Assembly: GCF_016406305.1 (NCBI RefSeq)
Contig: NZ_CP066369.1
Location: forward strand, 2,250,501 to 2,314,500
DNA length: 64,000 nucleotides
Reading direction: 5' to 3'
Source: Shewanella putrefaciens
GTDB taxonomy: Bacteria > Pseudomonadota > Gammaproteobacteria > Enterobacterales > Shewanellaceae
The position numbers were made by a program, and so were the translations under genes. How positions within the stretch are numbered: position 1 is the stretch's first letter; every line of letters begins with the position of its first letter. Of the stretch, positions 34,308 to 47,776 are shown one piece after another. Under the pieces are notes generated by a model. It was not told the origin of the DNA and did not search any database. It worked only from the letters and a program-made list of their open reading frames with translations.

Positions 34308-35210
34308 ATGCTCTCGGAACAAGCGTTAGAACTCATTGATATTGTGGCTCGTGTTGGGAGTTTTACGGCGGCAGCGAATCGGCTGCATAAAGTGCCCTCT
34401 GCGGTGAGCTACGCGGTCAAGCAAATAGAAGAAGAACTCGGCGTTATCCTGTTTGAGCGGCATCATAGAAGCGTGACCTTGACCCCTGCCGGAGCGCACT
34501 TTGTTAAGCAGGCGAGAAACCTACTCACGCAAATGGATGAAATGAAGCGGGGAACTCAACGCGTTGCAAACGGTTGGCAGCCCACCCTGTCGATTGCGCT
34601 AGATAATATCGTCCGTGCCGATAGAATAAGTGTGTTGATCGCTGATTTTTACCGGCATTTCCACGATATTGAGCTGATTATCCGTATCGAAGTGTTCAAC
34701 GGAGTATGGGAAGCGCTGGCAACGGGTCGCAGTGATATTGCCGTTGGTGCCACCACCGCCATTCCTGTTGGTGGAGTCTATCAATATAAAGATATGGGCG
34801 ACATTGAATGGGCATTTCTAGTGAGTAAAAATCACCCTTTAGCCAATATTGACCGACCTCTAACCGACGATGAGCTGCGCCCTTTCCCCTCAATTTGCTT
34901 AGAAGACACTTCACGGGAAATTCCCAAACGTATGACTTGGCTTCTTGAAAATCAGCGCCGATTAGTGGTGCCAGATTGGATCAGGGCAATCAATTGTTTC
35001 CGTGAAGGTTTAGGTGTGGGTTATATGCCGGTTCATTTAGCGAGTGTATTTATTAAAGCCGGGGCCTTAGTGCAGAAACAGCTTGAAAATCCAAAACAAG
35101 CAAGCCCTTGTTGCCTTGCTTGGAATGCCGATAAAATGTCACCTGCCCTTGCCTGGGTGCTGGATTACCTCGGTGATACTGAAAAGCTTCACCGGGAATG
35201 GTTAGCTTAA
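34308..35210 (+). CDS. punR: LysR-type regulator PunR-like
   Basis: A 300-residue LysR regulator with an N-terminal winged HTH (FTAAANRLHKVPSAVSYAVKQIEEELGV). Blocks such as DNIVR, EVFNGVWEAL, RSDIAVGATTAIPVGG, EDTSR, PKRMTWLLENQRRLVVPDW and MSPALAWVLDYLGD match what I recall of E. coli PunR (YdhB), the adenosine-responsive activator of punC. It is divergent from punC and the 115-base gap should hold both promoters. Confidence 0.85.
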   Translation: MLSEQALELIDIVARVGSFTAAANRLHKVPSAVSYAVKQIEEELGVILFERHHRSVTLTPAGAHFVKQARNLLTQMDEMKRGTQRVANGWQPTLSIALDNIVRADRISVLIADFYRHFHDIELIIRIEVFNGVWEALATGRSDIAVGATTAIPVGGVYQYKDMGDIEWAFLVSKNHPLANIDRPLTDDELRPFPSICLEDTSREIPKRMTWLLENQRRLVVPDWIRAINCFREGLGVGYMPVHLASVFIKAGALVQKQLENPKQASPCCLAWNADKMSPALAWVLDYLGDTEKLHREWLA

Positions 35211-35455
35211 CACCATCACGAGGGATGTGCTTGTAGAGGGTAGACATTAGATTCACTTTTTATGCACATAGTTAAAACTCACATAAAAATCAATATTAAC
35301 AATTTGTTATTCAAAGATTGAAGGCTTTTACCTAAAGTGCAACTAGCGTATTATCGATAAAGCGCGATCGTTTGTTTTTTTGGAAACTGTATGGAACTAA
35401 AGTTACCGTGAAAAATCAAAATGATCAGTTTAGAAATGTGTCAATGGAGAACAAC

Positions 35456-36115
35456 ATGACTCAGCAAACCTTGTACTCAACGAGTGCCTCAACACTGGAA
35501 GTAAATAAGCTTCTTAAAAATACCTATTTGCTATTAGCCATGACCTTAGCGTTTTCAGCGCTTTGTGCCGGCTTAGCCATGGCGTTCAATATCAGTCCAT
35601 TAATGTCGCTCGGCTTATCCATTGGTGGCTTAGTGCTGCTATTTGTGACGCTGCGTAAAGCCGATTCTGCGGCGGGAATTTTCTGGGTGTTTGCCTTTAC
35701 CGGTATGGAAGGCGCCTCACTGGGCTATATGCTAAACCATTACGCAGGCATGACTAATGGCTCAGAACTTATTATGCAAGCCCTTGGTTTAACTTCGGTT
35801 ATCTTTATTGCACTCTCGGCCTATGCGGTCACGACTAAGAAAGATTTCTCTTTCCTACGTGGTTTTCTGTTTGCAGGCTTGATTGTGGTGATCGCAGCTG
35901 CCGTCATTAATATTTTCGTAGGCAACAGTGTCGCCTTTATGGCCATTAACGCTGGGCTTGCGCTGTTAATGACGGGATTTATTCTGTTCGATACTAGCCG
36001 TATCGTTAACGGCGGTGAAACCAATTATATCCGTGCCACCATTGCACTGTATCTGGACTTTTTAAACCTCTTTATTGCCATTTTGCATTTGCTGGGCATT
36101 GGTAACGATGATTGA
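35456..36115 (+). CDS. YccA/Bax inhibitor-1 family membrane protein
   Basis: A 219-residue protein with seven hydrophobic helices, of the BI-1/YccA type. In E. coli YccA binds and restrains the protease FtsH. The helix with ASLGYMLNHYAGM and the end LDFLNLFIAILHLLGIGNDD are typical. The ATG at 35456 has GGAG nine bases upstream and gives the usual length; the frame is open further upstream. It ends at a terminator just before tusD. Confidence 0.88.
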   Translation: MTQQTLYSTSASTLEVNKLLKNTYLLLAMTLAFSALCAGLAMAFNISPLMSLGLSIGGLVLLFVTLRKADSAAGIFWVFAFTGMEGASLGYMLNHYAGMTNGSELIMQALGLTSVIFIALSAYAVTTKKDFSFLRGFLFAGLIVVIAAAVINIFVGNSVAFMAINAGLALLMTGFILFDTSRIVNGGETNYIRATIALYLDFLNLFIAILHLLGIGNDD

Positions 36116-36142
36116 TCCCCTTTTAGGGAAACTTACGCTAGA

Positions 36143-36171
36143 ATGGCCCTACTTTTAGGGCCATTTTTTTT
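36143..36171 (+). terminator. Terminator between yccA-like gene and tusD
   Basis: ATGGCCCTA and TAGGGCCAT form a 9-bp stem followed by eight T, ending at the tusD ATG. Readthrough or an internal promoter is needed for tus expression. Confidence 0.8.
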
Positions 36172-36564
36172 ATGATGAGCAAATTTATTATTCAAGTGAA
36201 CGGGCCTGCCTATGGCACGTCGGCAAGTGTGAATGCCCTACGTTTCACCCAAGCGGCGCTCTCGGGCGGCCATCAAGTAGTGTGTGTATTTTTTTACCAA
36301 GATGGGGTTTATAACTCCACGGAGTTTAGCCTACCCGCATCCGATGAATATGATGTAGTGCAGCAGTGGAAAATACTGGCAGCAAAGTATCAAGTTCCGC
36401 TGGTAAATTGTGTCTCCGCCGCCCTGCGCCGCGGGATTATTGCCGTGCAAGAGGCGCAGGAGAATGGCCTCAGTCATTGGAATGTCGGGCAACCATTTAT
36501 CATGGGTGGCCTAGGTGAACTGGTGACGGGTGTTGAGTCTGCTGATCGTTTGATCTGTTTTTAA
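36172..36564 (+). CDS. tusD: Sulfur relay protein TusD
   Basis: A 130-residue DsrE-family subunit of the TusBCD complex, which relays persulfide sulfur from TusA to TusE for 2-thiouridine at tRNA position 34. Motifs GPAYGTSASVNALRF and VNCVSAALRRGI (with the active cysteine) are present. Two adjacent ATGs (36172, 36175) follow directly after a terminator U-run with no clear ribosome site. Confidence 0.93.
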   Translation: MMSKFIIQVNGPAYGTSASVNALRFTQAALSGGHQVVCVFFYQDGVYNSTEFSLPASDEYDVVQQWKILAAKYQVPLVNCVSAALRRGIIAVQEAQENGLSHWNVGQPFIMGGLGELVTGVESADRLICF

Positions 36565-36578
36565 TCTTCGGAAATCCT

Positions 36579-36935
36579 ATGAAAAAAATCTGTATTCTGT
36601 TCCGAAGTGCGCCCCATGGAACAACAAAAGGCCGTGAAGGATTAGATTTGGCACTGCTGAGCGCCAGTTTTGAGCAGGAAGTGAGCCTAGTGTTTGTCGA
36701 TGAAGCTGTACTGCATCTTCTTAAAGATCAGCAACCTGAATTGATTGGCGGCAAAGATTATCTGGCCACATTTAAGGCGCTTCCCCTTTATGATATTGAG
36801 TCCGTTTTGGTCTGCAAACAGTCCCTCACAGATTTTGGTTTAAGCCATGGTTTACTGGCTATTCCGGTTACCATAGTGAACGATGAAGCCATTGCGGCCC
36901 ATTTAAAATCCGTCGATGAGGTCTTAGTATTCTAA
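36579..36935 (+). CDS. tusC: Sulfur relay protein TusC
   Basis: The 118-residue DsrF-like subunit (ICILFRSAPHGTTKGREGLDLAL). It starts 14 bases after tusD and overlaps tusB by one base, so the three subunits are made together. Confidence 0.93.
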   Translation: MKKICILFRSAPHGTTKGREGLDLALLSASFEQEVSLVFVDEAVLHLLKDQQPELIGGKDYLATFKALPLYDIESVLVCKQSLTDFGLSHGLLAIPVTIVNDEAIAAHLKSVDEVLVF

Positions 36936-37216
36936 TGATTTTGCATCATATTCAAACATCTCCTAACCGAGATAATGCCCTTAAACTTTGCTTACGTTAC
37001 GCCTGTAAGGAAGATGCCATTCTACTCTCTAGCGATGGCGTTAATGCGCTACTGCTACGCCAATGGGCAATGGCATTATCACCATTCAAACTTATGGTGT
37101 TAAAGGATGATGTGATTGCTCGCGGCTTAACGGAGCGATTGGCGAATGTCTGTCAGATTGATTACAACGAGTTTGTCGCTCAAACACTAGTGCATGATAA
37201 GGTGATAACGTGGTAA
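36935..37216 (+). CDS. tusB: Sulfur relay protein TusB
   Basis: The 93-residue DsrH-like subunit ([22 protein letters not shown]...). Coupled to tusC by TAATG and overlapping tusE by 7 bases. Confidence 0.92.
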   Translation: MILHHIQTSPNRDNALKLCLRYACKEDAILLSSDGVNALLLRQWAMALSPFKLMVLKDDVIARGLTERLANVCQIDYNEFVAQTLVHDKVITW

Positions 37217-37548
37217 ATCCGCTGCAATTTAATGGTGTCGATATTGAACGCGACCATCAGGGATATTTAAAAAATATCACGGATTGGCACCCAGATCTGG
37301 CGCCACTTTTAGCCCAAGAGGAACAAATTGAACTCACCCCAGCCCACTGGGAAGTGATCCATTTTGTGAGGGATTTTTATCTGGAGTACAAAACCAGCCC
37401 AGCAATTCGTGTACTCGTAAAGGCCATAGGTCAAACACTGGGGCCAGATAAGGGCAACTCTAAATATCTTTACACCCTATTCCCGATTGGTCCTGCGAAA
37501 CAAGCAACTAAGATTGCAGGCTTACCAAAGCCAGCTAAATGCATTTAA
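37210..37548 (+). CDS. tusE: Sulfur relay protein TusE (DsrC family)
   Basis: A 112-residue DsrC-family carrier that receives sulfur from TusD and passes it to MnmA. The conserved C-terminal arm [23 protein letters not shown] ends with the essential penultimate cysteine. It completes the tusDCBE operon. Confidence 0.93.
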   Translation: MVNPLQFNGVDIERDHQGYLKNITDWHPDLAPLLAQEEQIELTPAHWEVIHFVRDFYLEYKTSPAIRVLVKAIGQTLGPDKGNSKYLYTLFPIGPAKQATKIAGLPKPAKCI

Positions 37549-37607
37549 TCTTAATGACTTAATCTTATATTTTGTACGTGAGTAAGCTAAAAAGTAGGGT
37601 TTAAAAT

Positions 37608-37640
37608 AAAAGGCATGTTCCTTCGGGATACATGCCTTTT
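37608..37640. terminator. Bidirectional terminator after tusE
   Basis: AAAAGGCATG and CATGCCTTTT form a 10-bp stem with a TTCG-containing loop between convergent transcripts (tusE and the serS side). Confidence 0.85.
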
Positions 37641-37661
37641 TATTGCACAACATGGGTCGTA

Positions 37662-37784
37662 TTAATTCATGTTTTCTAACACAACCCAAACGGCTTTGCC
37701 TAGTGTCGCCAACATGACCGCACCAAATACGGCAATGACGGCGGTATAGGAAAGCCAACGAAGATAACGTTGACCTTTATCCAT
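37662..37784 (-). CDS. Small membrane protein (40 aa), hypothetical
   Basis: MDKGQRYLRWLSYTAVIAVF... with one helix (YTAVIAVFGAVMLATLGKAVWVVL). It lies 21 bases downstream of serS on the same strand and before a terminator. The ribosome site is weak and the family unknown, but the clean signal-anchor pattern suggests a real gene. Confidence 0.5.
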   Translation of the reverse strand: MDKGQRYLRWLSYTAVIAVFGAVMLATLGKAVWVVLENMN

Positions 37785-37805
37785 AACGGTTTGCGCAGTA
37801 TTCCA

Positions 37806-39110
<1,305 letters not shown>

Positions 39111-39485
39111 TTAAATGCGAGAAAAAACCAGTTGCTGACCTAAGTACACCATGAATAAACATAGACTTAGATTCAACACCACATTCAAAGTCGCCTTCAG
39201 CCAATCCCCTTCTTGCAGCAGCAATAAGGTTTCATTAGAGAAAGTCGAAAACGTTGTCAAAGCGCCCAACAGGCCAATACCGATCAGCGCTTTGAGTTCT
39301 GGGCTGATATGACTCATTTGCCCCAGTGCGTAAATTACGCCCATTAAAAATGAACCGAGGACATTAACCAACAGTGTACCAAAAGGAAAACTGCTGCCAA
39401 ATACTTGGATCATGAATATTGAAATAAGATAGCGAAAAACAGCCCCAATTGAACCACCTAGCGCCACAAGTAAGAGATTATTCAT
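39111..39485 (-). CDS. crcB: Fluoride channel CrcB/Fluc
   Basis: A 124-residue four-helix membrane protein with the Fluc signatures [13 protein letters not shown] and [14 protein letters not shown] and the central [15 protein letters not shown]. It exports fluoride as a dual-topology dimer. It overlaps the end of rarA by 8 bases, so it belongs to the lolA-rarA-crcB-serS operon. Confidence 0.95.
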   Translation of the reverse strand: MNNLLLVALGGSIGAVFRYLISIFMIQVFGSSFPFGTLLVNVLGSFLMGVIYALGQMSHISPELKALIGIGLLGALTTFSTFSNETLLLLQEGDWLKATLNVVLNLSLCLFMVYLGQQLVFSRI

Positions 39486-40809
39486 ATCTTTTATGCTCGC
39501 TGGCTTGATCTAACTGGGCTAATTGCGCCAATTTATCTTTGATTCGCTTCTCAAACCCTCGCTCAGTCGGAAAATAAAACTGCGCTGTTTGCAGGGATTC
39601 GGGGAAATAATTTTCGCCACTAGCGTAAGCATTGGCTTCATCGTGGGCATATCGATACCCTGCTCCCATGCCAATGTCTTTCATTAACTGAGTCGGTGCA
39701 TTGCGTAAATGGTGCGGTACTTCAACTTGCCCTGTATCGCGAGCCAACTCACGCGCCGCCTTAAACGCGGTATAGACAGCGTTACTCTTAGGCGCGCTCG
39801 CAAGGTAAACAATGGCTTGAGCTATTGCTCGCTCGCCCTCTGCTGGGCCAACACGGTGAAAACAATCCCATGCATTGAGCGCTATGGTCATGGCCGCGGG
39901 ATCGGCATTACCCACATCTTCCGAGGCAATCGCCAGTAAGCGCCTTGCCACGTACAAGGGATCGCCACCGCCTTCCAATATTCGACAAAACCAGTACAGT
40001 GCAGCGTCGGGCGCCGAGCCGCGAATAGACTTATGCACCGCCGAAATCAAATCGTAAAATTGATCGCCGTTCTTATCGAATCCGGCCACTTGGTGCCCCG
40101 CCACTTGAATCAACATTTCCGTGGTAAAGGTGCCACCATCGGCGAGCATATCGCTCATCAACTCGATAAGGTTTAAGGCTTTACGGGCATCACCATCACA
40201 GAGTTGTGCCAGTGTGGTGAGCACATCGGTCGGCATGACAAATTGGCGTAAACCTAGACCACGCTCGTTATCGCTTAAGGCTTGAGTGATAATATGGGCT
40301 ATCTCATCATGGCTTAAGCGTTTGATAAGATAGACTCTCGCCCGCGAGAGTAAGGCATTGTTGATTTCAAAGGACGGGTTTTCAGTAGTCGCGCCGATAA
40401 AAATAACTGTGCCATCTTCAATAAAGGGCAAAAAGGCGTCTTGCTGACTCTTATTAAAGCGATGCACTTCATCGACAAATAATAAGGTGCGTTGTCCCCG
40501 GGACTGAGCCACCGCTTTGGCCAGCTCTATCGCCGCGCGAATATCTTTAACGCCCGACGTGACCGCGGAGATGCGTTCAACATGGGCATTTGAATAATGG
40601 GCGATGAGTTCGGCTAAAGTCGTTTTACCTGTGCCCGGTGGTCCCCACAACATCATGGAATGGGCGCGGCCCGCTTCCAATGCTTTGCGTAGCGGTTGGC
40701 CTTCCCCTAATAAATGGGCTTGGCCTATATACTCAGCGATCGTCCTTGGCCGCATGCGCGCGGCTAGCGGACGAAAGTCGGGGGCGAAGTTAAAGGATAA
40801 ACTGCTCAC
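39478..40809 (-). CDS. rarA: Replication-associated recombination protein RarA
   Basis: A 443-residue AAA+ ATPase of the RarA/MgsA family, acting at stalled replication forks. Walker A is [12 protein letters not shown], Walker [13 protein letters not shown], sensor [12 protein letters not shown], and the C-terminal tetramerisation region has VYTAFKAAR and [10 protein letters not shown]. It lies just downstream of lolA. Confidence 0.95.
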   Translation of the reverse strand: MSSLSFNFAPDFRPLAARMRPRTIAEYIGQAHLLGEGQPLRKALEAGRAHSMMLWGPPGTGKTTLAELIAHYSNAHVERISAVTSGVKDIRAAIELAKAVAQSRGQRTLLFVDEVHRFNKSQQDAFLPFIEDGTVIFIGATTENPSFEINNALLSRARVYLIKRLSHDEIAHIITQALSDNERGLGLRQFVMPTDVLTTLAQLCDGDARKALNLIELMSDMLADGGTFTTEMLIQVAGHQVAGFDKNGDQFYDLISAVHKSIRGSAPDAALYWFCRILEGGGDPLYVARRLLAIASEDVGNADPAAMTIALNAWDCFHRVGPAEGERAIAQAIVYLASAPKSNAVYTAFKAARELARDTGQVEVPHHLRNAPTQLMKDIGMGAGYRYAHDEANAYASGENYFPESLQTAQFYFPTERGFEKRIKDKLAQLAQLDQASEHKRYE

Positions 40810-40817
40810 GCTCAGGC

Positions 40818-41444
40818 CTAGTGCGTTGTTTGACGACGTTGATCGTCAACATCGACATTTTCGGGCAACACAAACTTAAACAAAGACTTGTCGTCTGTGC
40901 TGATGGCTTGTTGATTGCTCAAATCAAATTGGCTCAAATTACCTTTATCATCAAGCACATTGAACTTAGCCAACTGCGAATCTTTAAAACACACATTGAC
41001 TGTCACTATGCCCGCATCTATGGCCTTAGGTTTTATCCCATAACAGTCTTGTTTTTTAGTGACAGAATACTGTGACCAAGTGGCATCGTCACGGTGCACT
41101 AATAGCGCAATGGGAGAGGCATTAATCGCCTCAGCAAAATCCATGATGACCACTTCTTCGGCAAATGGATTGTAGATCCATAAATCTTTACCATCTGCGA
41201 CTATTTGAGATTCATCGGGCGCGGTTAAATGCCAATAAAACTGGTTGGGGTGTGCTAACGCAAATACGCCTGAGCCAGTTTGGATCACTTTTTGGTTCAC
41301 ATCCGTCACTGTCTGCTTAAAATCCGCCTTAAGGGAGGCGGTACTGACGAGCGTATCCCTCAATAGTTGTGCATCATCGGCAAATACAGTGGCGCTAAAG
41401 AATAATGGCGAAGTTAACATCACAGCGCACAACAGATTTTTCAT
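40818..41444 (-). CDS. lolA: Outer-membrane lipoprotein carrier LolA
   Basis: A 208-residue periplasmic chaperone that ferries lipoproteins from LolCDE to LolB. The signal peptide is [22 protein letters not shown]; the mature part has the family's [11 protein letters not shown] and [28 protein letters not shown]. It is encoded between ftsK and rarA, as in many gammaproteobacteria. Confidence 0.93.
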   Translation of the reverse strand: MKNLLCAVMLTSPLFFSATVFADDAQLLRDTLVSTASLKADFKQTVTDVNQKVIQTGSGVFALAHPNQFYWHLTAPDESQIVADGKDLWIYNPFAEEVVIMDFAEAINASPIALLVHRDDATWSQYSVTKKQDCYGIKPKAIDAGIVTVNVCFKDSQLAKFNVLDDKGNLSQFDLSNQQAISTDDKSLFKFVLPENVDVDDQRRQTTH

Positions 41445-41515
41445 GCTAATCCTTACTGCTTAAAGGTGTTATAAAATAATGCATTACCGCTTATTACTAG
41501 GCGTTTAGTTTACGC

Positions 41516-44221
41516 TTAAAAATGTTTCGGTGGCGGAGGCGCTAATACCTCACGGTTACCATTGTGCCCCTGGGCCGATACTACGCCCTGCATTTCCATC
41601 TGCTCAATAATGCGTGCGGCGCGGTTATAACCAATCTTAAACTTGCGCTGCACACTGGAAATCGAGCCGCGGCGCGTTTCGGTGACAAAGGCAACCGCTT
41701 CATCATACAAGGGATCGTACTCTTCATCGGATTCCGCCGTCTCGCCTGGCAACAACACTTGCTCGCCTTCACTGACACCATTAAGAATTTCATCAATATA
41801 CTGGGGCTTACCGCGAGCACACCAGTCGGCCACCACTCGGTGAACTTCATGATCGTCAATAAAGGCGCCATGAACCCGGTTTGGCACTGCTGTGCCAGGG
41901 GGGAGGAATAACATATCACCCATACCGAGCAGGGTTTCTGCTCCCTGTTGATCTAAAATGGTGCGCGAATCGATACGCGATGACACTTGGAATGCCATAC
42001 GTGTCGGGATGTTTGCCTTGATCAATCCCGTGATCACATCCACCGATGGTCGCTGAGTCGCTAAAATTAAATGGATCCCTGCCGCACGAGCCTTTTGGGC
42101 AATACGGGCAATCAGCTCTTCTACTTTCTTACCGACAATCATCATCATATCGGCAAATTCGTCGACCACGACGACAATTGAAGGCAACTTATCTAACGCG
42201 GGCGCTTCGGGTTCCATGCTGTCCGATGACTTCCACATAGGATCTAAAATCACTTCGCCATTGGCTTTCGCCTCGGCAATTTTCGCGTTATAGCCCTTAA
42301 TATTGCGCACACCCATCATGGACATCAACTTATAGCGACGTTCCATCTCGCCCACACACCAACGCAGTGCATTGGCGGCTTCTTTCATATCAGTCACAAC
42401 TTCACACAACAAATGCGGAATGCCTTCATAGACTGACAGTTCCAACATTTTGGGGTCGATCATGATAAAACGCACATCTTCGGGGCCAGACTTGTAAAGC
42501 AGGCTAGTGATCATCACGTTCACCCCCACAGACTTACCCGAGCCTGTGGTACCAGCTACCAATAAATGCGGCATTTTGCCTAAGTCAACCACAACGGGCT
42601 CGCCCGCAATATCTTGACCAAGCACCATAGTGAGATTCGACTTACTCTCAGTGAACGCCGTGCAATCGAGCACATCCCGCATAAATACGGTTTCACGGAA
42701 TTTATTCGGTAGCTCCAGCCCCACATAGGCCTTACCGGGGATAACCTCAACCACACGTACACTTTCCGCCAGTAATGAGCGGGCTAAATCCTTGGATAAA
42801 TTGGAAATTTTAGAGGCTTTTACACCTGGAGCTAACTCTAACTCAAAGCGAGTGATCACAGGCCCTGGGTAGACACCGACAACATTGGCAACAATATTAA
42901 AGTCTGCCAATTTAACTTCCACTAAGCGGGCAACTTGTTCAAGTTCTTCTGGGCTTATGGGATTCTTTTTACGATCAGGCACATCCAGCAGGCTAATACT
43001 GGGTAATGGGTCCATAGGTTTGGCTGGCACCGGCTTATCTTCTTGCCCGGGCAAAACCACAATTCCATCGACAATTTTTGCCTTTTGATCTGGCTTTCTG
43101 CGTTGGGCCGTAACGGCTCCCGTCGATGCTTTGGTATCAAAATCGATAACATCCTCATCGCCAAAATCTAAAGTGTCATCCTCATCGTCATCAATAAATG
43201 CCTCGCGGCCAAACACGGGCTCATCTTCTTCAGCGTCAAAGGCGTGGAAGCCTGCATCAAACTCAACCTCGTCAACATGAGTGGGCTTTGCTACCCAAGG
43301 CGGTGCTTCAAAATGACCATGCTCGGCAATGGCTTCCTGCTTATCGATTTGCGGTTCAACACGTTGATTGATGGTGTTTTTTGCACTGCTTAAACTTAAA
43401 ATTTTCGCCAGTGGCGAGCGTTTTTTCTGCGCAGGTTCCTGAGCATTGGTGTCCTCAGAGACTATCGCATCGACTTTTTTGGGCACAATCACCTTAGCCG
43501 GCACACGTTCATGCACTCTGGATGTTTCAATGACATGCTGGGAGTCACGACGCTGCTTAAACTTCTCAACAACCGACATAAAACCACGGGTATCTTCGGT
43601 TTCATGTTCACGTTTCATGGCCTGTGGCAGGCGCTTGAGTTGATTATATAACCAAATGGAGGCATAACCGACTTTTTCAACCACAGTCAACCAGCTAATG
43701 CCCGTGAGCAAGGTAAAGCCAGAGCCTAAAAAACACAGTAATAACAGCGTCGTACCGAGTTTATTGAAATACGGCAGCATGGCTTGACCTATGACGTCCC
43801 CCGCAACACCGCCGGCAGAAAACTCATAGATATTATTGGCATTCATGCTCGCTAAAGCGGAAAACCCTAGGATCAGTAATAAGAAACCTATAATACGCAA
43901 TGCGACTGAAAAATAATCAATTTCGAGCAGATCGTGGGCGCGTTTAAACAACAGCCAACCCGTCGATGCCACAATAATGGGCATAATATAAGCGGTAACA
44001 CCGAAAAAATATAACAGTATGTCGGCAATCCAAGCACCAACAGCACCGGTCCAATTTCTGATCTCACCCTGAAAATGCGACTGACTCCACCCCGGATCAG
44101 ATGGGCTAAAACTGGTCAGCGCGAGAAGAATATAAGTGGCGAGAACACAACATATAATCAGTCCACCTTCGAGTAGACGTTGCAGCCCTGTGAGCGTGCG
44201 TACACTATTTCCTTGAGACAA
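41516..44221 (-). CDS. ftsK: DNA translocase FtsK
   Basis: A 901-residue septal DNA pump: four or five N-terminal helices (residues 20-190), a charged and acidic linker (about 200-420), the motor with Walker [13 protein letters not shown] and [20 protein letters not shown] Walker B, and a C-terminal gamma winged helix ([25 protein letters not shown]) that reads KOPS and activates XerD at dif. It lies only about 10 kb from the dif site found here. The linker is shorter than in E. coli. Confidence 0.97.
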   Translation of the reverse strand: MSQGNSVRTLTGLQRLLEGGLIICCVLATYILLALTSFSPSDPGWSQSHFQGEIRNWTGAVGAWIADILLYFFGVTAYIMPIIVASTGWLLFKRAHDLLEIDYFSVALRIIGFLLLILGFSALASMNANNIYEFSAGGVAGDVIGQAMLPYFNKLGTTLLLLCFLGSGFTLLTGISWLTVVEKVGYASIWLYNQLKRLPQAMKREHETEDTRGFMSVVEKFKQRRDSQHVIETSRVHERVPAKVIVPKKVDAIVSEDTNAQEPAQKKRSPLAKILSLSSAKNTINQRVEPQIDKQEAIAEHGHFEAPPWVAKPTHVDEVEFDAGFHAFDAEEDEPVFGREAFIDDDEDDTLDFGDEDVIDFDTKASTGAVTAQRRKPDQKAKIVDGIVVLPGQEDKPVPAKPMDPLPSISLLDVPDRKKNPISPEELEQVARLVEVKLADFNIVANVVGVYPGPVITRFELELAPGVKASKISNLSKDLARSLLAESVRVVEVIPGKAYVGLELPNKFRETVFMRDVLDCTAFTESKSNLTMVLGQDIAGEPVVVDLGKMPHLLVAGTTGSGKSVGVNVMITSLLYKSGPEDVRFIMIDPKMLELSVYEGIPHLLCEVVTDMKEAANALRWCVGEMERRYKLMSMMGVRNIKGYNAKIAEAKANGEVILDPMWKSSDSMEPEAPALDKLPSIVVVVDEFADMMMIVGKKVEELIARIAQKARAAGIHLILATQRPSVDVITGLIKANIPTRMAFQVSSRIDSRTILDQQGAETLLGMGDMLFLPPGTAVPNRVHGAFIDDHEVHRVVADWCARGKPQYIDEILNGVSEGEQVLLPGETAESDEEYDPLYDEAVAFVTETRRGSISSVQRKFKIGYNRAARIIEQMEMQGVVSAQGHNGNREVLAPPPPKHF

Positions 44222-44554
44222 ACGACATAATCCATAAAAAATGAAAACAGGTAGGCTTACGATACCAGAATCCCACTAAATGTGGAGCACATTAGCCTGT
44301 TTTTCTCCCGAGATTCGTCCGCGGAAGCCAAAAAATAACCGTTCCTCTATATAAAGGAACATATTTAGCCTTAACCAATTAGAACACTGGGACTTTCTGC
44401 CTATAACCTATAAACAATCCGCCTAAAAAAATGCCCCTAAGTCGGCATACTTAAGGGCGTTGCAAGGTAGAACATTCGAGTGTGTATTGGCAAGAGTGTG
44501 TCAATAAATAAGGGGCCTTGGCCCCTTATGGTAAAACCAAACAATCAGGGTAAT
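44222..44554. other. Intergenic region between ftsK and lrp
   Basis: 333 bases holding the ftsK promoter side and, near lrp, an inverted repeat (ATAAGGGGCC, 44508; GGCCCCTTAT, 44520) that may end lrp transcription. No gene seen. Confidence 0.5.
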
Positions 44555-45061
44555 TTAGATATCTGAAAGTAGATGATTTATCGCTACACGACTGGTGTGT
44601 TTTACTTCTTCCATCACAACGTATGTACGAGTATCTGAAACGGAAGGTAATTTTAGCAATGTCTCACCTAATAGGCGGCGATACGCCGACATATCAGAAA
44701 CACGCGTTTTTAATAAGTAATCAAAGTCGCCCGAAACGAGGTGACATTCTTGAATGTCATCCAGTAATTGCACAGCGCGATTAAACTTATCAAACACTTC
44801 GGGCGTATCACGGCTTAAGGTGATTTCCACGAATACCAGTAGGGATGCACCCAGGAAATGGGGATTAACCAGCGCGGTATAGCCGTTGATATATCCTTGC
44901 TTTTCGAGTCGTTTCACTCTTTCTAAACACGGAGTTGGACTTAATCCAACTCTCTTCGATAACTCCACATTAGAAATGCGGCCATCAATTTGTAATTCAT
45001 TAAGAATGTTGCGATCGATGCGATCCAAGTCTTTTACAGGACTCTTTTTATTATATGCCAT
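44555..45061 (-). CDS. lrp: Leucine-responsive regulator Lrp
   Basis: A 168-residue Lrp/AsnC regulator with N-terminal HTH (RISNVELSKRVGLSPTPCLERVKRLEKQGYI) and a C-terminal RAM ligand domain. It senses leucine/alanine and is divergent from ald, a likely target in the 179-base gap. Confidence 0.95.
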   Translation of the reverse strand: MAYNKKSPVKDLDRIDRNILNELQIDGRISNVELSKRVGLSPTPCLERVKRLEKQGYINGYTALVNPHFLGASLLVFVEITLSRDTPEVFDKFNRAVQLLDDIQECHLVSGDFDYLLKTRVSDMSAYRRLLGETLLKLPSVSDTRTYVVMEEVKHTSRVAINHLLSDI

Positions 45062-45240
45062 TTATTTAACCTTGCTTTATCACTAAAACAACATTTTATT
45101 CTACGTATGTCCAAAGTTCAGCAGCATAAACTGCGTCGCCGATACTATACTAGATATCCCTGAATTAATCACGTTCAGGTCACGATAAAATAACAATTAT
45201 GCCCATTAAAAGTGGGTTATCAGGCAATTGAGGCTCAAAG

Positions 45241-46356
45241 ATGATTATTGGTGTTCCTAAGGAAATTAAAAACCACGAGTATCGTGTCGGTATGGTTCCT
45301 TCAAGTGTTCGTGAGTTAGTAATAAAAGGTCACGAAGTATTTGTTGAAACAAATGCTGGCACAGGTATTGGTTTCTCAGATCAAGATTATATTGATGCTG
45401 GCGCCACAATTTTAGCGACTGCTGCTGAAGTTTTCGCTAAAGCAGAGATGATTGTAAAGGTAAAAGAGCCTCAAGCAGTTGAACGCGCTATGTTACGTCA
45501 CGATCAGATTTTATTCACTTATCTGCATTTAGCGCCGGATTTACCGCAAACTGAAGATTTAGTTAAAAGTGGCGCTGTTTGTATTGCCTACGAAACCGTC
45601 ACCGATGACCGTGGTGGTCTTCCCCTACTCGCTCCTATGTCAGAAGTTGCTGGCCGCATGTCAATCCAAGCCGGCGCTATGGCATTAGAGAAATCTTCCG
45701 GTGGCCGTGGCATGTTATTGGGTGGCGTCCCCGGCGTTGAACCAGCCAAAGTCGTTATCATCGGTGGCGGTATGGTAGGAACCAACGCAGCCCAAATGGC
45801 AGTTGGCATGGGCGCAGATGTGGTTGTGCTCGATCGCAGTATCGATGCACTGCGTCGCTTAAATGTGCAGTTTGGTTCTGCTGTTAAAGCCATTTATTCA
45901 ACTGCCGATGCGATTGAACGCCATGTACTTGAAGCTGATCTTGTGATCGGTGGCGTATTAATCCCAGGTGCCGCAGCACCAAAATTGGTGACTCGCAGCA
46001 TGATTTCCCGCATGAAGCCTGGCAGTGCCATTGTTGACGTTGCAATCGACCAAGGTGGTTGCGTTGAAACTTCCCATGCCACTACGCACCAAGACCCAAC
46101 TTATATCGTTGATGATGTTGTGCATTACTGTGTGGCGAACATGCCAGGTGCAGTTGCACGCACTTCAACTTTCGCACTTAACAATGCAACGCTACCCTAC
46201 ATTCTTAAATTAGCTAACTTAGGCTATAAAGAAGCACTGTTACAGGATAAACACCTGCTGAACGGTTTAAACGTCATGCATGGTAAAGTGGTATGTAAAG
46301 AAGTGGCCCATGCATTAAGCCTTGAATACACAGCGCCAACAAGCTTATTGGTATAA
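45241..46356 (+). CDS. ald: Alanine dehydrogenase
   Basis: A 371-residue NAD-dependent enzyme converting alanine to pyruvate and ammonia. The start MIIGVPKEIKNHEYRVGM, the central KVVIIGGGMVGTNAAQMAVGMGADVVVLD (NAD fold) and RTSTFALNNATLPY are typical. Divergent from lrp, and closed by a strong terminator. Confidence 0.96.
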   Translation: MIIGVPKEIKNHEYRVGMVPSSVRELVIKGHEVFVETNAGTGIGFSDQDYIDAGATILATAAEVFAKAEMIVKVKEPQAVERAMLRHDQILFTYLHLAPDLPQTEDLVKSGAVCIAYETVTDDRGGLPLLAPMSEVAGRMSIQAGAMALEKSSGGRGMLLGGVPGVEPAKVVIIGGGMVGTNAAQMAVGMGADVVVLDRSIDALRRLNVQFGSAVKAIYSTADAIERHVLEADLVIGGVLIPGAAAPKLVTRSMISRMKPGSAIVDVAIDQGGCVETSHATTHQDPTYIVDDVVHYCVANMPGAVARTSTFALNNATLPYILKLANLGYKEALLQDKHLLNGLNVMHGKVVCKEVAHALSLEYTAPTSLLV

Positions 46357-46408
46357 CTCACAGCAGATATTGAGCGCAGTAAACATCAATATTGAGTGAA
46401 GTTCATTC

Positions 46409-46440
46409 ATCGGCCCCAACATGTTGGGGCCGATTTTTTT
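46409..46440 (+). terminator. Terminator of ald
   Basis: A 13-bp perfect stem (ATCGGCCCCAACA/TGTTGGGGCCGAT) followed by a run of T. Confidence 0.9.
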
Positions 46441-46528
46441 TGCATCTTGGTGAAGTAGTTCTAAGTACAAGCTCCTCTCATCCCCTATGGGTAAACTTAT
46501 ACTGACAATACCGCGACCACTCGGTTAG

Positions 46529-47572
<1,044 letters not shown>

Positions 47573-47592
47573 CATGATGAAGTGTTTCAACG

Positions 47593-47620
47593 AATAGCAG
47601 GCTTAGCCTGCTATTTTTTT
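47593..47620 (+). terminator. Terminator of trxB
   Basis: AATAGCAGGC and GCCTGCTATT form a 10-bp stem followed by TTTTT. Confidence 0.85.
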
Positions 47621-47728
47621 AGCTGGAATTTACCACTAGAGATCACTCGATGATGCCAACCTGTGCCTACTCTCCAGCCTTTTAAGACGTTACGAATAGC
47701 AAGTGATTGAAACACCAAAATGGCGCAC

Positions 47729-47751
47729 AAAAAAAGGGACCAAATGGTCCC
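47729..47751 (-). terminator. Terminator of rplT
   Basis: On the minus strand GGGACCA-TT-TGGTCCC is followed by a long T run, ending the infC-rpmI-rplT group. Confidence 0.85.
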
Positions 47752-47776
47752 TTCTCTACAGCGACAAACTAATTTC

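Noticed and set aside
44508..44529. Inverted repeat as a proven lrp terminator
   Set aside because: The stem is good but no U-run follows on the lrp strand, so it is only mentioned within the intergenic entry.
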